64,000 bases of DNA from JADLHS01 sp036274115 (GTDB taxonomy: Bacteria; Verrucomicrobiota; Verrucomicrobiia; Limisphaerales; JADLHS01). A program made the position numbers and the translations under genes. This document shows positions 27,622 through 41,300 of this stretch, in pieces. Positions within the stretch are counted from its first letter, which is position 1, and every line of letters begins with the position of its first letter. The notes under the pieces were generated by a model. The model saw nothing but the letters and a program-made list of their open reading frames with translations. It was not told the DNA's origin and did not search any database. The DNA lies in the NCBI GenBank assembly GCA_036274115.1, contig DASUGI010000100.1, forward strand, positions 1 through 64,000, in the 5' to 3' direction.

Positions 27622-29330
27622 AACGATTGCTTGGCCTTCTCCTTGGTGTGGCCTTCATCAGCGCCGCCAGCGCTCAAACGGTTACGCAAACCTTCCAGCT
27701 CCGCGCGGGCTGGAATTCGATCTGGCTGGAGGTCGAGCCGACCAACAGCGCTCTGAGCGCGGTCTTCGAAAACCTGCCGGTGGCCAGCGTTTGGACCTAT
27801 GTGGCCAAGGATGCTCCGGTGCAGTTCATTCAGCAGCAGACCGAGGCCATGTTCAATCAGCCGGGCTGGCTGTCTTGGTTCCCCGCTTCTCAGCCGGAGT
27901 CCTTTCTCAGCTCGCTCTATTCGGCGCATGCCTGCCGGGCTTACCTGGTGAAGCTTACCAACGCGGCCACCTTGAACGTCACTGGAGTTCCCGTCGTGCG
28001 CCCGGCAACGTGGGTGACCGATTCCTTCAACCTGCGAGGGTTTCCCGTCAATCCAACCCAGTTGCCGACGTTTGGAACGTTCTTCGAAAACGTTTCGGCC
28101 CATAGCGGCCAACCGGTTTATGAATTGCAACCTACCGGTGTTTGGCAACTTGTTTCGCCCTCCACCACAATCAAGCGCGGAGAGGCGTATTGGGCGTTTT
28201 GCCAGGGTGCGTCCACCTTTCAAGGCCCGACCGGCATCGAACTGGAGTTTGGTGAGCAGCTCAATTACGGCGCCGTCCTGACGGAACTTGTGCCGCGCCT
28301 GCTAAACAATTCTTCCAGTGCGCGCACAGTTTGTTGGCGCGACCTTTCGGCGGGAACGAACCCGCCCCTCTCTTATCAAGCCTTCGCCAACAACCGCCTC
28401 AACTGGTTCAACCTGCCTTCGCCCTATTGCCTGACGGTTGACGCGAGCGATTTGGCCGATGTGCGCCTGGCCATCCGCCGCACCGCTTTCGGCGGTACCA
28501 ATTACAATTCCATCCTCGAAGTGACCGATGACGTCGGCACGCGTTATCTCTTGCCTTTGACGGCCCAAAAGCTCCTGCCGGCGCGTGCGAGTCTCGCGGC
28601 GCCTGCGGGTGTGGGCAGCCCCTTCGCCGGACTGTGGGTGGGGTCTGCCACTGTGACGAATGTTAACGAAGCCAACTCGACGTTGCCTCAGCGGCTCACT
28701 CCCACGCGATCACCTTTCGATTTGCGGGTGTTGGTGCATGTGGATGCCAACGGCAACGCACGGTTGCTCAAGGAAGTCATCCAAATGTGGCAGAATGGGA
28801 CTACGACGAATGACGCCTCCGGAAGAGCCGTCACGGACAGGCCGGGCCGGTTCGTTCTCTTGACGGACGATTCGTTGCTATCCCGGTTTCAAGGGGCGTC
28901 GTTGCGTGACGGCGTTCCGGTGGGCCGCCGCATCAGTACCGTCAGTTTTGATTTCGCAGGCGGGACGAGCAACGTGCTGGCGATGACCGGCACGTTTGGA
29001 GGCACGGGCACCAATGCCTGCACGATTGTCCTCGACGAGAATTTTCCCACCAATCCTTTCAAGCATCGTTACCATCCCGACCACGACAACCTCGATGCGA
29101 CTTACCAAAACTCCCGGGCCGAAGCCTATCCGGTAACCCGACAGATCGAATTTCGTTACAGCACCACCGATCCGGCTGGCACGAATAGTCTGTTCGCTCT
29201 CGATTACGGCCAAAACATTCTGGGGGGAGTTTATCGCGAAAATATCACCGGGTTGCATCGGACGAATATCCTGGCCCAAGGCACGTTTCGGCTGACGCGC
29301 GTGGCCAACTCACCCGTTCTCAATCAATGA
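27618..29330 (+). CDS. Secreted hypothetical protein in the giant-protein cluster
   Basis: 570 residues. A clear signal peptide 'MKRLLGLLLGVAFISAASAQ' is followed by a beta-rich sequence beginning 'FQLRAGWNSIWLEVEPTNSA'. Aromatic-rich strands recur ('GWLSWFPASQPE', 'GVWQLVSPSTTIKRGEAYWA'). A C-terminal part contains 'FPTNPFKHRYHPDHDNLDAT'. I do not recognise a catalytic motif. Position suggests a role with its neighbours: 4-base overlap with the foldase lipoprotein and a 19-base gap to the 4092-residue giant gene. It may be an accessory or surface-assembly factor; that is inference. Confidence 0.85.
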   Translation: MKRLLGLLLGVAFISAASAQTVTQTFQLRAGWNSIWLEVEPTNSALSAVFENLPVASVWTYVAKDAPVQFIQQQTEAMFNQPGWLSWFPASQPESFLSSLYSAHACRAYLVKLTNAATLNVTGVPVVRPATWVTDSFNLRGFPVNPTQLPTFGTFFENVSAHSGQPVYELQPTGVWQLVSPSTTIKRGEAYWAFCQGASTFQGPTGIELEFGEQLNYGAVLTELVPRLLNNSSSARTVCWRDLSAGTNPPLSYQAFANNRLNWFNLPSPYCLTVDASDLADVRLAIRRTAFGGTNYNSILEVTDDVGTRYLLPLTAQKLLPARASLAAPAGVGSPFAGLWVGSATVTNVNEANSTLPQRLTPTRSPFDLRVLVHVDANGNARLLKEVIQMWQNGTTTNDASGRAVTDRPGRFVLLTDDSLLSRFQGASLRDGVPVGRRISTVSFDFAGGTSNVLAMTGTFGGTGTNACTIVLDENFPTNPFKHRYHPDHDNLDATYQNSRAEAYPVTRQIEFRYSTTDPAGTNSLFALDYGQNILGGVYRENITGLHRTNILAQGTFRLTRVANSPVLNQ

Positions 29331-29349
29331 CGCATCAAACGAAACTGCC

Positions 29350-32300
29350 ATGAAACTCTTCTCTCTTGCTGGGCATACTTCGTTGGCCACTCGCTGCCGT
29401 TACATCGGGCTGCTGGTCGGATCGCTGCTGGTACTAAGTGGTCATTGGTCGGCGCACGCGCAAATCACCAACATAGGCCATGCACTCTCTTTTGACGGCA
29501 CGACTAACGCCGTGGTAGTCAGTTCCGGGTTCACCGGATTCCCTTCCAATGCGATCACGGTGGAATTGTGGGTGCGCTCCACGAACACTACGAAGTCCGG
29601 CTCATTGGTTTCCTTTGCCACGCCAGGCGATGCCAATACTTTCCTGATCTACGATCATCGCAACCTTTCCGTATGGGTGAACAACGGAGCTTCCGTCAAC
29701 ACGGGCGTTGGCATTAATGATGGCGCATGGCATCACCTGGCAGTGACGTGGTCCACTTCCGGCAATTTGCAGTTGTTCAAGGACGGGGTGCTGGCCTATA
29801 GCACCAACAATTTCCAGATCGGAGCCAGCATGGACACTTCGGGCACGTTAATCCTGGGACAGGACCAGGACAGCTTTGGCGGAGGCTTTGATCCCACTCA
29901 GGCCTTATTGGGTGAGATCGATGAGGTGCGCATCTGGTCAGTAGTTCGCACTCCGGCGGAAATTACCCAGAACCGAGTCAACCTGCTGGTCGGTAACGAA
30001 CCGAACTTAGCCGCCTATTATCGGTTTAACGAAGGCATCGGCACGAACACCTTTGATGGCACCGGATTCAGCCACCATGGCGTGCTGAGGAATGGTGTCA
30101 GTTGGATGCCTCATATTCCTTACAACCCTGGAACCGCCCTCAATTTGACCAATGGATTCGTTGCGATCCCGCACGCGCCTTCACTCAACGCATTTCCGCT
30201 GACGATTTCCGGCTGGCTCCGCACCAGTTCGACTCAAAGCATGGATGTAGTGATCAGTAAATATGTGGAGGTCGAACCCAGTGAAGGCGAGCCAAATGGC
30301 TATCAGCTTTTCCTGGAGAACGGGGTTCTGAAAGCATTCTATTTCTTGAACGGTAGTTACCGAACGGACTTTCGCACCCCCGGCCCGACTGGCGGCAGCG
30401 TAAACGACGGGCTATGGCATCACGTGGCATTCACGGTGGACGCAAGTGGAGGAAAACTGTACGTGGATGGTACGTTGCAGGCGACCCGTCCCTGGCTGGG
30501 AGTTCCCGGCCCCATCGTGACCACCAATACGCTGGCATTTGGCAGTTCAGGGGCCAACGGGTTTCCGGGTCAACTGGATGAAGTGAGTCTTTGGAACGCC
30601 GCACTGGATGCCGCCGCCCTTCATCTCAACATGAACCGTCGACTCACGGGTAGCGAACCAAATCTGGTCGCTCTCTATCACTTCGACGAGGTAACCGGAG
30701 CACTCGTCACGGATGCCTCCGGCCATGGCAACAACGGCGCGTTGCAATTTGGCGCAAACTTCGGCGCCAGTCTGGCGCGCATTCAGGGGCTGGCGCAACT
30801 CGGCGGGCGCGTCACTTCGGCCGGAGCGGGCCTGGCCAACACGCCCATCATGGCATTGCTGCCACCCGTAGGCCTGACCGTGTCCCAACCCATTCCGGAT
30901 AATGCCACGCTTATTTCCAGCAACACGGTGACTCAGCCCGGGGCGATTGGTGCTGTGCGGGTTAATGTTAACCTCAACCACCCCTACCGCGGTGATTTGG
31001 AACTGACACTCATTCATCCCGACGGCACAGAGGTAAGGCTTAAGAACGCCGATGGCACCGACGAAGGCGCGGATTTGGTAACCAGTTTTCCCGACCAAAC
31101 CGAATCCAGCGAGGCCTTAACGGTGCTGAGTGGCAAAGCCGTCGCCGGCATCTGGCGATTGCGTGTGCGCGACGCATTCCCGCTCGACTCTGGCACGCTG
31201 AACACCTGGAGTCTGCAATTCGGTCCGACGCCCGTGCTCACCGACGCCAACGGCATGTTCACGTTCAACAACCTCATCGCTGGCTTATATACTGTGCAAC
31301 CGGTCCGTGACGGTTTTACTTTCAACCCGCCGAACCTGCTTTCCCTGGTGGATCGAACCAATGTCAATTTTTCGGTGCTGTCGGGCTTTGTAAGTGGTCG
31401 CGTCATCGGTGCGGGCGGGGCGGCTTTGACCGTGCGCTCGGCGTCGGGATTAAGTGCGCTCACCGACGACGCCGGGAACTATCGCTTGAACGGATTACCG
31501 CCGGGCAATCAGACCATCTTCGCTACCAACTTCGGCTTTGGCATCACTCCTCCGCAGTTGGCGAACGTGCCGTTGGGGACTACGACTGCCAATTTCAATG
31601 TGTCGGCCTATCCCGTGGCGGGTCGCATTACCAACGTGGACTCCAATGGTGTCAGCGGCATCACGGTTTTCGCAAATTCCAGTCCCACATCGGCGACCAC
31701 CGATGCGCAAGGGCACTACGTGATTCCACAAGTGCCGCTCGGTGCCAGCTTCATAGCCCCGGTTCAGTCAGGCTTCACCTTCCTGCCATCGGGAATGAAC
31801 ATTGCCGTATCTGGTGCTCGCTCAAACATCAACTTCACGGCGGTCTCTTCGCCGCCCACCATCACCACCATTCCCAATCAGGTCATCGCGCTCAATGGTA
31901 GCACCGGCCCGCTCCGTTTCGACGTAAACGACGCCGAGACCCGTCCGGCGCTGCTGCAAATGAGTGCACTGTCCAGCAACCCAACGCTCGTGCCCGTGTC
32001 CAATGTTGTTTTTGGTGGAGTAGGCATTCAACGGACGGTAACCATCACTCCGGCACCCAACCAATTTGGCATCGCCAACCTTACGATCATCGTTACGGAT
32101 GAATCCGGTCTCACCGCCTCCACTTCATTAAATCTGCGCGTCAATCAACTCCCGCAGCCCGGCGCCGGCCTGGCTCTGAGTTTCAATGGCGTCAATCAGG
32201 CAGCCAATGCGAACACCAATGTCATCGGGGACAAGGGCACGTTTTCAGTGGAAGCCTGGGCCTATGCGCCCAGCAACTCCGGCCCACGCACAATTCTGGC

Positions 32301-35300
32301 GCAAGGGGCCGGCTTCACGATTGGTGTGGACGCGGCGGGACAGATTCGCGTTGGCACCAACTGGAACACCGGCGTGGCGTTTCCGTTCGGTGGCTGGCAT
32401 CACCTGGCCGTGGTGCGTGAGACGGCCAACACGCGGCTGTATCTTGATGGCATTCTAAGCGCCAGCCGCGGCAGTGCGATTCCATTTCCGTCGCAGAGCG
32501 CGCTATTTCAGGTTGGCGCCCTGGCCAACGGAGAGAACTGGCTGGGCGTAGTGGATGAAGTCCGCGTTTGGCGCGTCGCACGTTCGGCTGCGGAGATCAA
32601 CGGCAATCGTACCATGCGGGTTACCGGTAATGAACCAAATCTGGCCGGGCTCTGGCGATTCGATGAACCAACCGGTCCGGCGGTGGATACATCGACGGGA
32701 GGACATAACTTGGCCATCACGGGTGCGGTGCGAGTTCCTTCGCCAGTCCGGTTCGATCCATACGTCACACCTCTGGGCCGAAATATCACCGACCAACTTC
32801 AGGGCCACGATGCGGACGGCGACCCGCTAACCTTTGCTCTGGTCAGTCCACCGGTGCGGGGAACCGTGACGTTGCTGAATTCAAATACCGGCGCGTTTCG
32901 CTATACGGCCGACAGCACGGGAGAAGACCAGTTCACCTTTAGTCTCAACGACGGTTACGCAACTTCGTCCGCTTACCCGGTTACCATTCAAGTATTGCCG
33001 GATACCAATCCACCGAGCATTTCGTTTCTGGCAAACCAAACCGTCGCGGAGGACGCGGTGTTGGGACCAGTGGCTTTCATAGTCGGCGATTCCGAACGTG
33101 CCTCCGAACTATTGACAGTCTTCGGTAGCTCGAGCGACCAAACCCTGGTCCCGGATGGGAGTATTGTTATCGCCGGAACGGGGACGAACCGCAGCTTTAC
33201 TTTGCAGCCGGCCACCAACCAATTTGGGACCGCAACCATCACGTTGACGGTGAGCGATGGGGCGCAAACTGCCGCCAGCAGCTTTACTTTGACGGTGACC
33301 CCCGTGAACGATCCGCCGGTGATCTCGCCTTTAACAAATCAGGTGGTACGGCGTGACGCTCAGAATTTTGGTCAGTTTTTTACGGTGCAGGACGTCGATA
33401 GTCCAATTGACGGGATCGTCATTCAGGCTGGTTCGGACAATCCCTCGGTAGCGACTACCTATGCCAATTATCCCAACGGCGATTCGGGAATTTTTCGATC
33501 TTCTCCCGCTGATCCAAATGCCAGGATCGCGATCTCGTCATCGGCGTTCAATTCCGGGACCGCCACCGTGACGGTAACCGCGGCGGACGGCGAAGACATC
33601 ACGAGCCGCAGCCATACGGTCATCGTCAACGACCCGCCCACCATCGCGGCAATCCCCAATCAAACGACGTATCGCAACCTGCCGACCACGGTCGCGATCC
33701 TCTTGAGCGATGTGGACGATCCCGTGGGCGATGCGACGTTGACGGCCAGTTCCACCAACCTCGCCGTGGTGGACGACAAAAGCTTCGCTTTCAGCGGCTC
33801 GGGGGCGAATCGCACGCTGGTGATCACTCCGATTGGGGAGCGGACTGGTCAAGCCCGGATCACCGTGACGGCGCGTGACGCCTACGGAGCAACGGCGATG
33901 AGTTTCTTGCTCACCGTTGAGGAGAAGCCGGAGTACGTGGTGACGGAATTGCCCATGCTCCCGGGATGGACCGGAGTCAATGTGCGAGGGCTAAATGATC
34001 GCGGGCAAATTGTCGGTTGGGCAACGGGTAGCGGTTCCTTTATAAGACGAGCCGCCTTATGGGATGTTAGCGGGAACGCCCCAACGGCCACCGAACTTTT
34101 TCAGGACCAAAACAGCGCTGCCTTCGCGGTGAATGCAGACCGGTACACCGTCGGACGAAAAAGTGAAAATACGCTTGTCGATTTTACTGCATTTTTACTG
34201 GCGGTCGGACCCGCGATTCCGATTGGCGATTCAGGGGTAAGCCATGCTGAAGATATCAACGACGCCGGCGCAGTGGTGGGGGTCGCCAATCTACCCGCCG
34301 GGGTAATTTTTTATCGGGCCGGGAACACCAATCTGTATCTCACGAATGTGTTTTCCGCCGGGGATTCGCCGATCGCCGGCCGAACCCTGGCCATGAACCA
34401 GCGCGGGGACGTGCTGGGGAGGAAGGCGGGCGACTCCTCAAAAGCGCAGGTGTGGCGGCTGAACGATGCCGGGATTCGGGAACTTAGGGATCTGACTGCG
34501 GCGAGTGGCAATGGCTTATTAACGCTCGCCGGGATCAACAACTTCGGGCAAGTGTGCATCAGCCGGGAGTTTCCGGGCGCGCTTCGCCACCCGATCATCT
34601 ATAACTACCAAACCGATCAGACGAATGTCGATTTGCGTCCGGTGATCGGCGCCAAGTTCCCGGGCTACAGCGCCGAAGCGACCCACTTCAACGACGCCGG
34701 CGAGGTAATCGGCGTTTTGTCTGCTGGAGATTCCAAGCCTTTTCTGTACAGCGCAGGCGTCCTGATTGATGTGCGAGACCTTGTGCCGTCCGGCACCTTC
34801 GGCTCATTTCGGCCAGCGGCCATCAATGCTTCCGGCGAAATTGCGGGCACTGGCACTCGACCCGGTTCCTCGGTCGTCAGACCCTTTTTGCTGAGTCGTC
34901 GCTGGGTGGTTGGTCGCCCCATCGCGCCGCCGCCCGCCGCAATTAATCCGCTCACTCAAAACGTCTATCGTTCTCCTGGCCCCTTTGTCGCCACGGATGG
35001 CACTCCAGCTGAGCAAGTCGCTCAAAGCGCGTTCTGGAGTCCGGTGGACCGTTGCTTCTACCTCCTGCGGCCCATGCGCGGTAACCTCACATGGTACACG
35101 AGTCCGGACGTGCTGGACACCAATGCCCCGGTTATTGTGCAAAGCGGGACGGCAGTCTGGCCAACGGCTCCTCAAATACATATCGCCACGGCCCCGGTGG
35201 AACTCCGTCCGGTGACGCCCACCTCTCCTTATCGCCCGGTGGCCATGTCTTACTCCACGAGCGCCGGGGCGACGTTCGACCCGAGTACGAGCACCTTCAA

Positions 35301-38300
35301 CGCGGCCACGCCAGGTTACAGCGTCATCCGATATTTACTGGCACCCGAAATCCCCATCGACGGCAGCCCGGATATCCTGACGCATTCAAACTACTTCGAG
35401 GTCGTACGGACTGTCGCGTGGAATGATCCCGCGTACTTGCGCGACAGTTTGCCGGCCACCGTAGGAGTAAAGGCCAGTGATCCTCGCGGAACCAGTGTGG
35501 CTACGAACTCGCCCAAGAGCGGATGGACGATCTTTCCGACGGCGCCGTACGACGGCGCCGGTGCAGACCGCGCATATGACCGGGCAACGCAAACGGGGCC
35601 GATCATTCCCGTCAATCAGGACACCGCGGCCGCAAACGACGATCTCGTCGTGGCGTTTTACAAAGAAAGCACCCTGACGGGTACGTTGTGGCCCGATCTG
35701 GCTGCCCGTTTCGCCATCACCTGGCCCACCAACGCCGAAAAACTGGTCATCGCCAATCCCGTCGGTTCCGGGCCCTTGCCTGAGGCGTTCTATCCCGAGA
35801 AGCGGGTTTATAATCAACCGATCCGGGGTCTGCCGGGATTCAATCCCAATGAGGAGCACGCGTTTCTCGCACCGACCTCGGCGGGTCAAGGTGTCTTTGC
35901 CTTGCGTAATGATCTGAACGGCCGCGATACCTCGCCCAACTTCGTCTTGCTCAAATATCGCAACCCCACCAACAGCGAATGGCAATTCAAGCTGTATCAA
36001 CCAACTTTAACCGACGCGACGCATGACTTTCAGTTCACCGTTGAAGCCGGAAAAGAAATTCTCCCGCCGTACCCGCTGGGGCTGTTTCCGGTTTGCTCCG
36101 GAACGACAAATTGGTCCGGCAAAGCATTCCGAGATTATCAGGGAAAATTCTATGCCACGACGGGGCCGACACCGGCCGATCCTTACCCGGAAATCGGGAT
36201 GCGCTATTCCTATCCGTTGCAACCGGACTTTTACTACGACCTGAACAATGACGGGATTAACGACCTTCCGGTCGGAACGTGCATTGAGTGGAAAACTCAG
36301 CCAGCCCCCACAATATGGCAGCCGGTTGACGTGCGGTATCGCGTCCGTTGGCCCGCTGAGGCGCCGGAACTACAGATTGGAGAAACCCTGCTGGATCCCA
36401 AACGCGGTCTGCCCGGCATCAAAAACTGGGCCAGCGCGCAAATCATTTTTGATTCGCTCAACCCGTCTGGCCAAACGCCGTTGGAAAGCTCAGTGCGGTT
36501 GTACGATCCGTTGAGCGCCCGCACGCTGCGGCTGACCAATATCGTCTCCGCGAGTTACCAATTCCCGCCGGAAATCACATTGCAAACGGTGGGCGGCAAA
36601 CAGATCTTTGCTGGCCTGCCGTATTACCTCCGTTCTCGATTGTCGTATGATCCGGTGAACCAAGCGCTCAGCTTCGCGGGTTTTCTGGATGCCACCGTGG
36701 TCGGTGAACCGTTGCTGCTGGTGAATGTCTTAAGCGGCAAAGAGCGCGACCGAATCAAGCTGTTGAGCGGTGAAGCTAATTTCCAGCGCATCATCGACGC
36801 CTTGTACGACTTGACCCGGAATCCCAATGGCGTCAGCGTGGCCCATCCCGGCGTGCCCCCGGCGGACCAATCACTATTGATTGGTTTTACGACCAAGTAC
36901 ACGGCGGTCGTAACCAATGGCTTTGGCACCAACGCCACCACCACCAGCCAGGAGTTTTTTGGCGTCCGGCCCAGTGGCAACAACCTGCGTTTCATCGCCA
37001 CCAACATCGTCCAGGAGCCGCTCGGCGATTTACCCAAGGCGCTCACGGCGGGTTTGCCGGTGCCAACGACCAACGCGAGTTTCGGCGGGGCGCTGCAATT
37101 TAACGGCACCTCAAACGGATTCGCATACACATACACTCCCATTGCAGCGCCCCAAACCTTCACGCTGAGCCTGTGGTTTCGAACCACGGCAACTCAGAAT
37201 GGAGTCCTGTTGAATTTTGGCGACAGCGCACAAGGCCCATTTGCCGACACCGATCGTAAGCTATCGATCAATAGCGCCGGACAAGTCAGCTTTTACGTTT
37301 ATGACAGCGGAGGGAAGACGATAACTTCCACCAACACCTTCCGTGATGGTCAATGGCATCACGTCGCCGCAACCTTGTCGGACCTGGCCGGCATGAGGCT
37401 TTATGTCGACGGAAACCTCGTGGCGCAAAACCCCAATGTGACCTTTGCCTATACGTACCCGGCGGGAGGTTATTGGCGCATTGGACAGAATTTCAATGGG
37501 AACGTTGACGATGTGCAGATCTGGGATGTTGCCCGAACCCAGGCTCAGATTCAGCAGGGACGAATGCGCCCGCTCACGGGCGGGGAAGCGGGATTGAGCC
37601 GCTACTGGCGATGCGATGAAACCTCCGGTGCATGGCTGATTGATGATGCCGGAATACAAAACGCGTTTATTCAGAATGGAGCCAACCGAGTTTCCTCTTC
37701 GATACCAAGCTCAGCTTCAGCGACGCGCTATGTCGTGCTGGCCGAGAACAATGATGCAGCGCTTGGATCGTTGCCCGTCACCCTGCATGTTATTCGGCTG
37801 GACGGAGGATTGTTCCGGGGCGATTTAAAGATTTTGTTTCCAGACAATGTCTTCGACGAACGGCTTGCGCTGCGGCACAGCCCGGATTTTGGCGCGGACC
37901 CGGATCGTTTGGAATTTGAATGGTGGTATCATCCGGATGCTGCGGACTTTGATCCAGTCGCGCTGCCGATCCTGAATCCAGATGGTTCGATCGCCGATGC
38001 ACGCGGCTGGTTACTCTACTCGCCCGCACTGACGCCGAATAAAAACGGTCAGAACACCATCACGATCGGCGATGGCGGTGAGACGAGCCAGTTCACGCTG
38101 GCGGACAATTGGTTCATCTCGCGATATCGCGGTTACAGCATCAACGGACAAACCAATTGGAGTGCATGGATAGGAGACCCGGCGAGCGCGGCGCAAACCC
38201 GTGCGGCCTTTGCCCCGGGCTGGGTGAAGCGGGTCATTGAAGGCATCAATCCCTTCGAGGCGCGCACGACGAACTTCCACCAGACTGCGGCCAGCACATT

Positions 38301-41300
38301 TGCCAGCATGTTGATCCAGGCGGGCCAGCGTTATGAGGGAAACATCGCGCTGAATCCAAGTGGCGCAAATCTGTCGAGCATTGGTTTGATCGAGGCGTAC
38401 ACGACGGTGCTCAATCGCGGGCGCAATCTGAGCATTGACGGCGCGCCCCCGGTGGATTCCGACCCGCTCAACAACGCCCTGTTGCTGGCGGCCAGCCGGA
38501 TTTCTGATCTTTACATGCTCCTGGGAAATGAAGCATTCGCAGACGCGCAGGACCCGACGATCGGATTTCTCGCGGACGATCCGGAGTTGGGCGCACTGGC
38601 CACATCAACTTTTGCCTTCAAGAATCAACTGGATTCCCAGTTGGAAGAGGAACTCGTTCTGCTCCGCGGGCGGGATGATTCGGCGGCGGGGGTTGGCGGA
38701 CGGCCGGTGTACAATCGTTTGCTCTGGAACTTCACTGGCAGCGAAGGTGAAGTTGCTTATCAGCGCACGTACAACATCACCGACGTCAACGCCGACGGAG
38801 TCATCAATGAGTTCGACGCCAGGGTGCTCTATCCGCAGGGTCATGGCGATGCCTGGGGGCATTATCTCAGCGCAATCAAAACGTATTACGAGTTGTTGCG
38901 GCATCCGCGGTTCACCTGGGTCCCGCGACCGGAAAACGTATTGATTGCGGGCACGGCCGTGCGTGTGGATTTCCTGGATGAGCGCAAATTCGCCAGTGCC
39001 GCGGTCGCAAAAGCAAAAGCCGGTGCTGAACTGGTGGACCTGACTTACCGTTCGAAATACGTGGACGATCCCGAAGGCCAGTATCAGGGCTACAAGGACA
39101 CGCGCGCCGATCGGGCCTGGGGCGTCACCGAATGGGCGCGGCGCGCCGATCAAGGAGCTTATTTCGACTGGCTCGTGGGCAATGCCATTTTGCCCGGCAC
39201 CGATCCCAACACGAACCACACCGGCATCCAGAAGATTGACCGACAGACCGTGCGCGAACTGGATGAAATCATCAGCCAGCATCAGGCCATCCAGGCGCAG
39301 ATGGACAAAGCCGATGCCGGGTTGAATCCGCTCGGCCTGGCAAAAGGCGCGGTGACATTCGACATTGATCCGAACTTCGACGTCGTTGGCTCGGGAATCC
39401 AGGGACAACGACACTTCCAGCAGATTTATGACCGTGCCGTGAAGGCTTTGAACAATTCTCAGGCCGTGTGGAATCAGGCCAACAAATTGAGCGAAGCCCT
39501 GCGGCGCAAGCAGGACACGATTGACGAGTTCACCGCCAACGTCTCGGCTCAGGAGCGCGATTACAAGAACCGGCTGATTGAAATCTTCGGCTACCCGTAC
39601 GCGGGCGATATCGGCGCGGGGAAAGCGTATCCCAGTGGATACGACGGCCCGGATCTGTATCACTACATGTATGTCGGCGCCACTGAATTGACGGGCGCGG
39701 CGTCTCCACCCACCAACCTCATTACCGGTTACTTTGCGCCTTTTCCGGAAGGCACGAATGCCGCCAATTTCTACTTCGGCGATGACTTGTCCGCAGGAAA
39801 CTTCTCGCCCGGCCCGGTCTTGAACGTGCCATTCCCATTGGCGAAGGACGGCTGGGCCTTTACCGCGCCGACGAGCTTCGGGTCACGCCGGGCGCCGGGG
39901 GAACTGCAACTCGCGTTGTCGGATTTGTTGCAGGAGGAAACCCGCCTCAAGATCGCTCTCGGCAACTACGACTCATTGACGCGTAAGATTCAAGAGTCGG
40001 CCACACTGCTGCAAAGTCGAATCGGGCTGAGCACCACAACCCTCAATCTGCTCACCCAGAACACCAACCGGATTTTCAACATCAATAATAAGATCCAGGC
40101 CTTGCAGGATGCTCAATTAGGGCTGCGCCGAATCGCCTCGATCACCGACCGACTCACGACTGGGCTCGTCGAGGGCATCCCAACCGGCGGGGATACCTTG
40201 GTGCCGTTTGGCAATTTCATTCGGGCAGGAATTCTCATCGCCGGTGGAATTGTGATTGAAAGTTTGGAAACTGCCGCGGACATCTCCGAGGGGCAGCAAA
40301 ACCGTCAGGAGCGAGCCAAGGAGGAGACGCAACTGCAAACGGACCTCAACATCGAGGTCGCGAGTCAAAACTACGAAATCAAACAGCAAGCGGCGGAACT
40401 GCTTTCACTCTTTCGAGATGAAAGCACGCTTCGATTGGAAGCCTTCAATCAAGCCGAGTTGGTCAAACAATCATTAGGACGCTATCAGTCCGCCTTGGCT
40501 GCCGGCCAACGCCTCATTCAGGAACGCATCGCTTTCCGCCAACGCGTTGCCAGTGACAGCCAGCGCCAACGCTATGAAGACATGGCCTTCCGCGTGTTCC
40601 GTAACGAAGCGCTGCAAAAGTATCGCGCACAGTTCGACCTGGCCGCGCGTTTTGTTTATCTCGCCGCTACCGCTTACGATTACGAGATGAATTTCCTGGG
40701 TGCGGACAACCGCTCCGGGCGCGACTTTTTCACCGATATCATTCGCCAGCGCAGTCTTGGCTTGATGATTGATGGCGAGCCGGTGGCGGGCAGTGCCGGT
40801 CTCGCCGATCCGCTCGGGCGATTGAGCCAGAACTTTGACGTGTTGCAATCCCGCTTCGGTCTCAACAACCCGCAGTTGGAAACTTCCCGGTTCTCCTTGC
40901 GTCGTGAACTGTTCCGCATTCGCGATGATGCGGACTCGCAATGGCGCGCCACCCTGCGTCAGGCCGTGGTTCAGAACCTTTGGGAGGTTCCCGAGTTCCG
41001 GCGGTATTGCCGGCCCTTTGCCCCCGAGTCCGCCGGGCCGCAGCCCGGTCTGGTAATTCGGTTCCCGACCACCATCACGTTCGGATTGAATTTCTTCGGC
41101 TTTCCGCTGGGCGGCGGCGATAGCGCGTATGATCCGAGCCTGTTCTCCACGAAGATTAATTCCGTGGGCGTCTGGTTCGAGGATTACAACAGCGCCGGGT
41201 TGGCGGTCGCGCCGCGAGTGTATCTCGTGCCGGCCGGGATGGACGTGCAACGTTCTCCCACGGGAAACACACTGGCCACCCGTGAATGGCGCATTGTGGA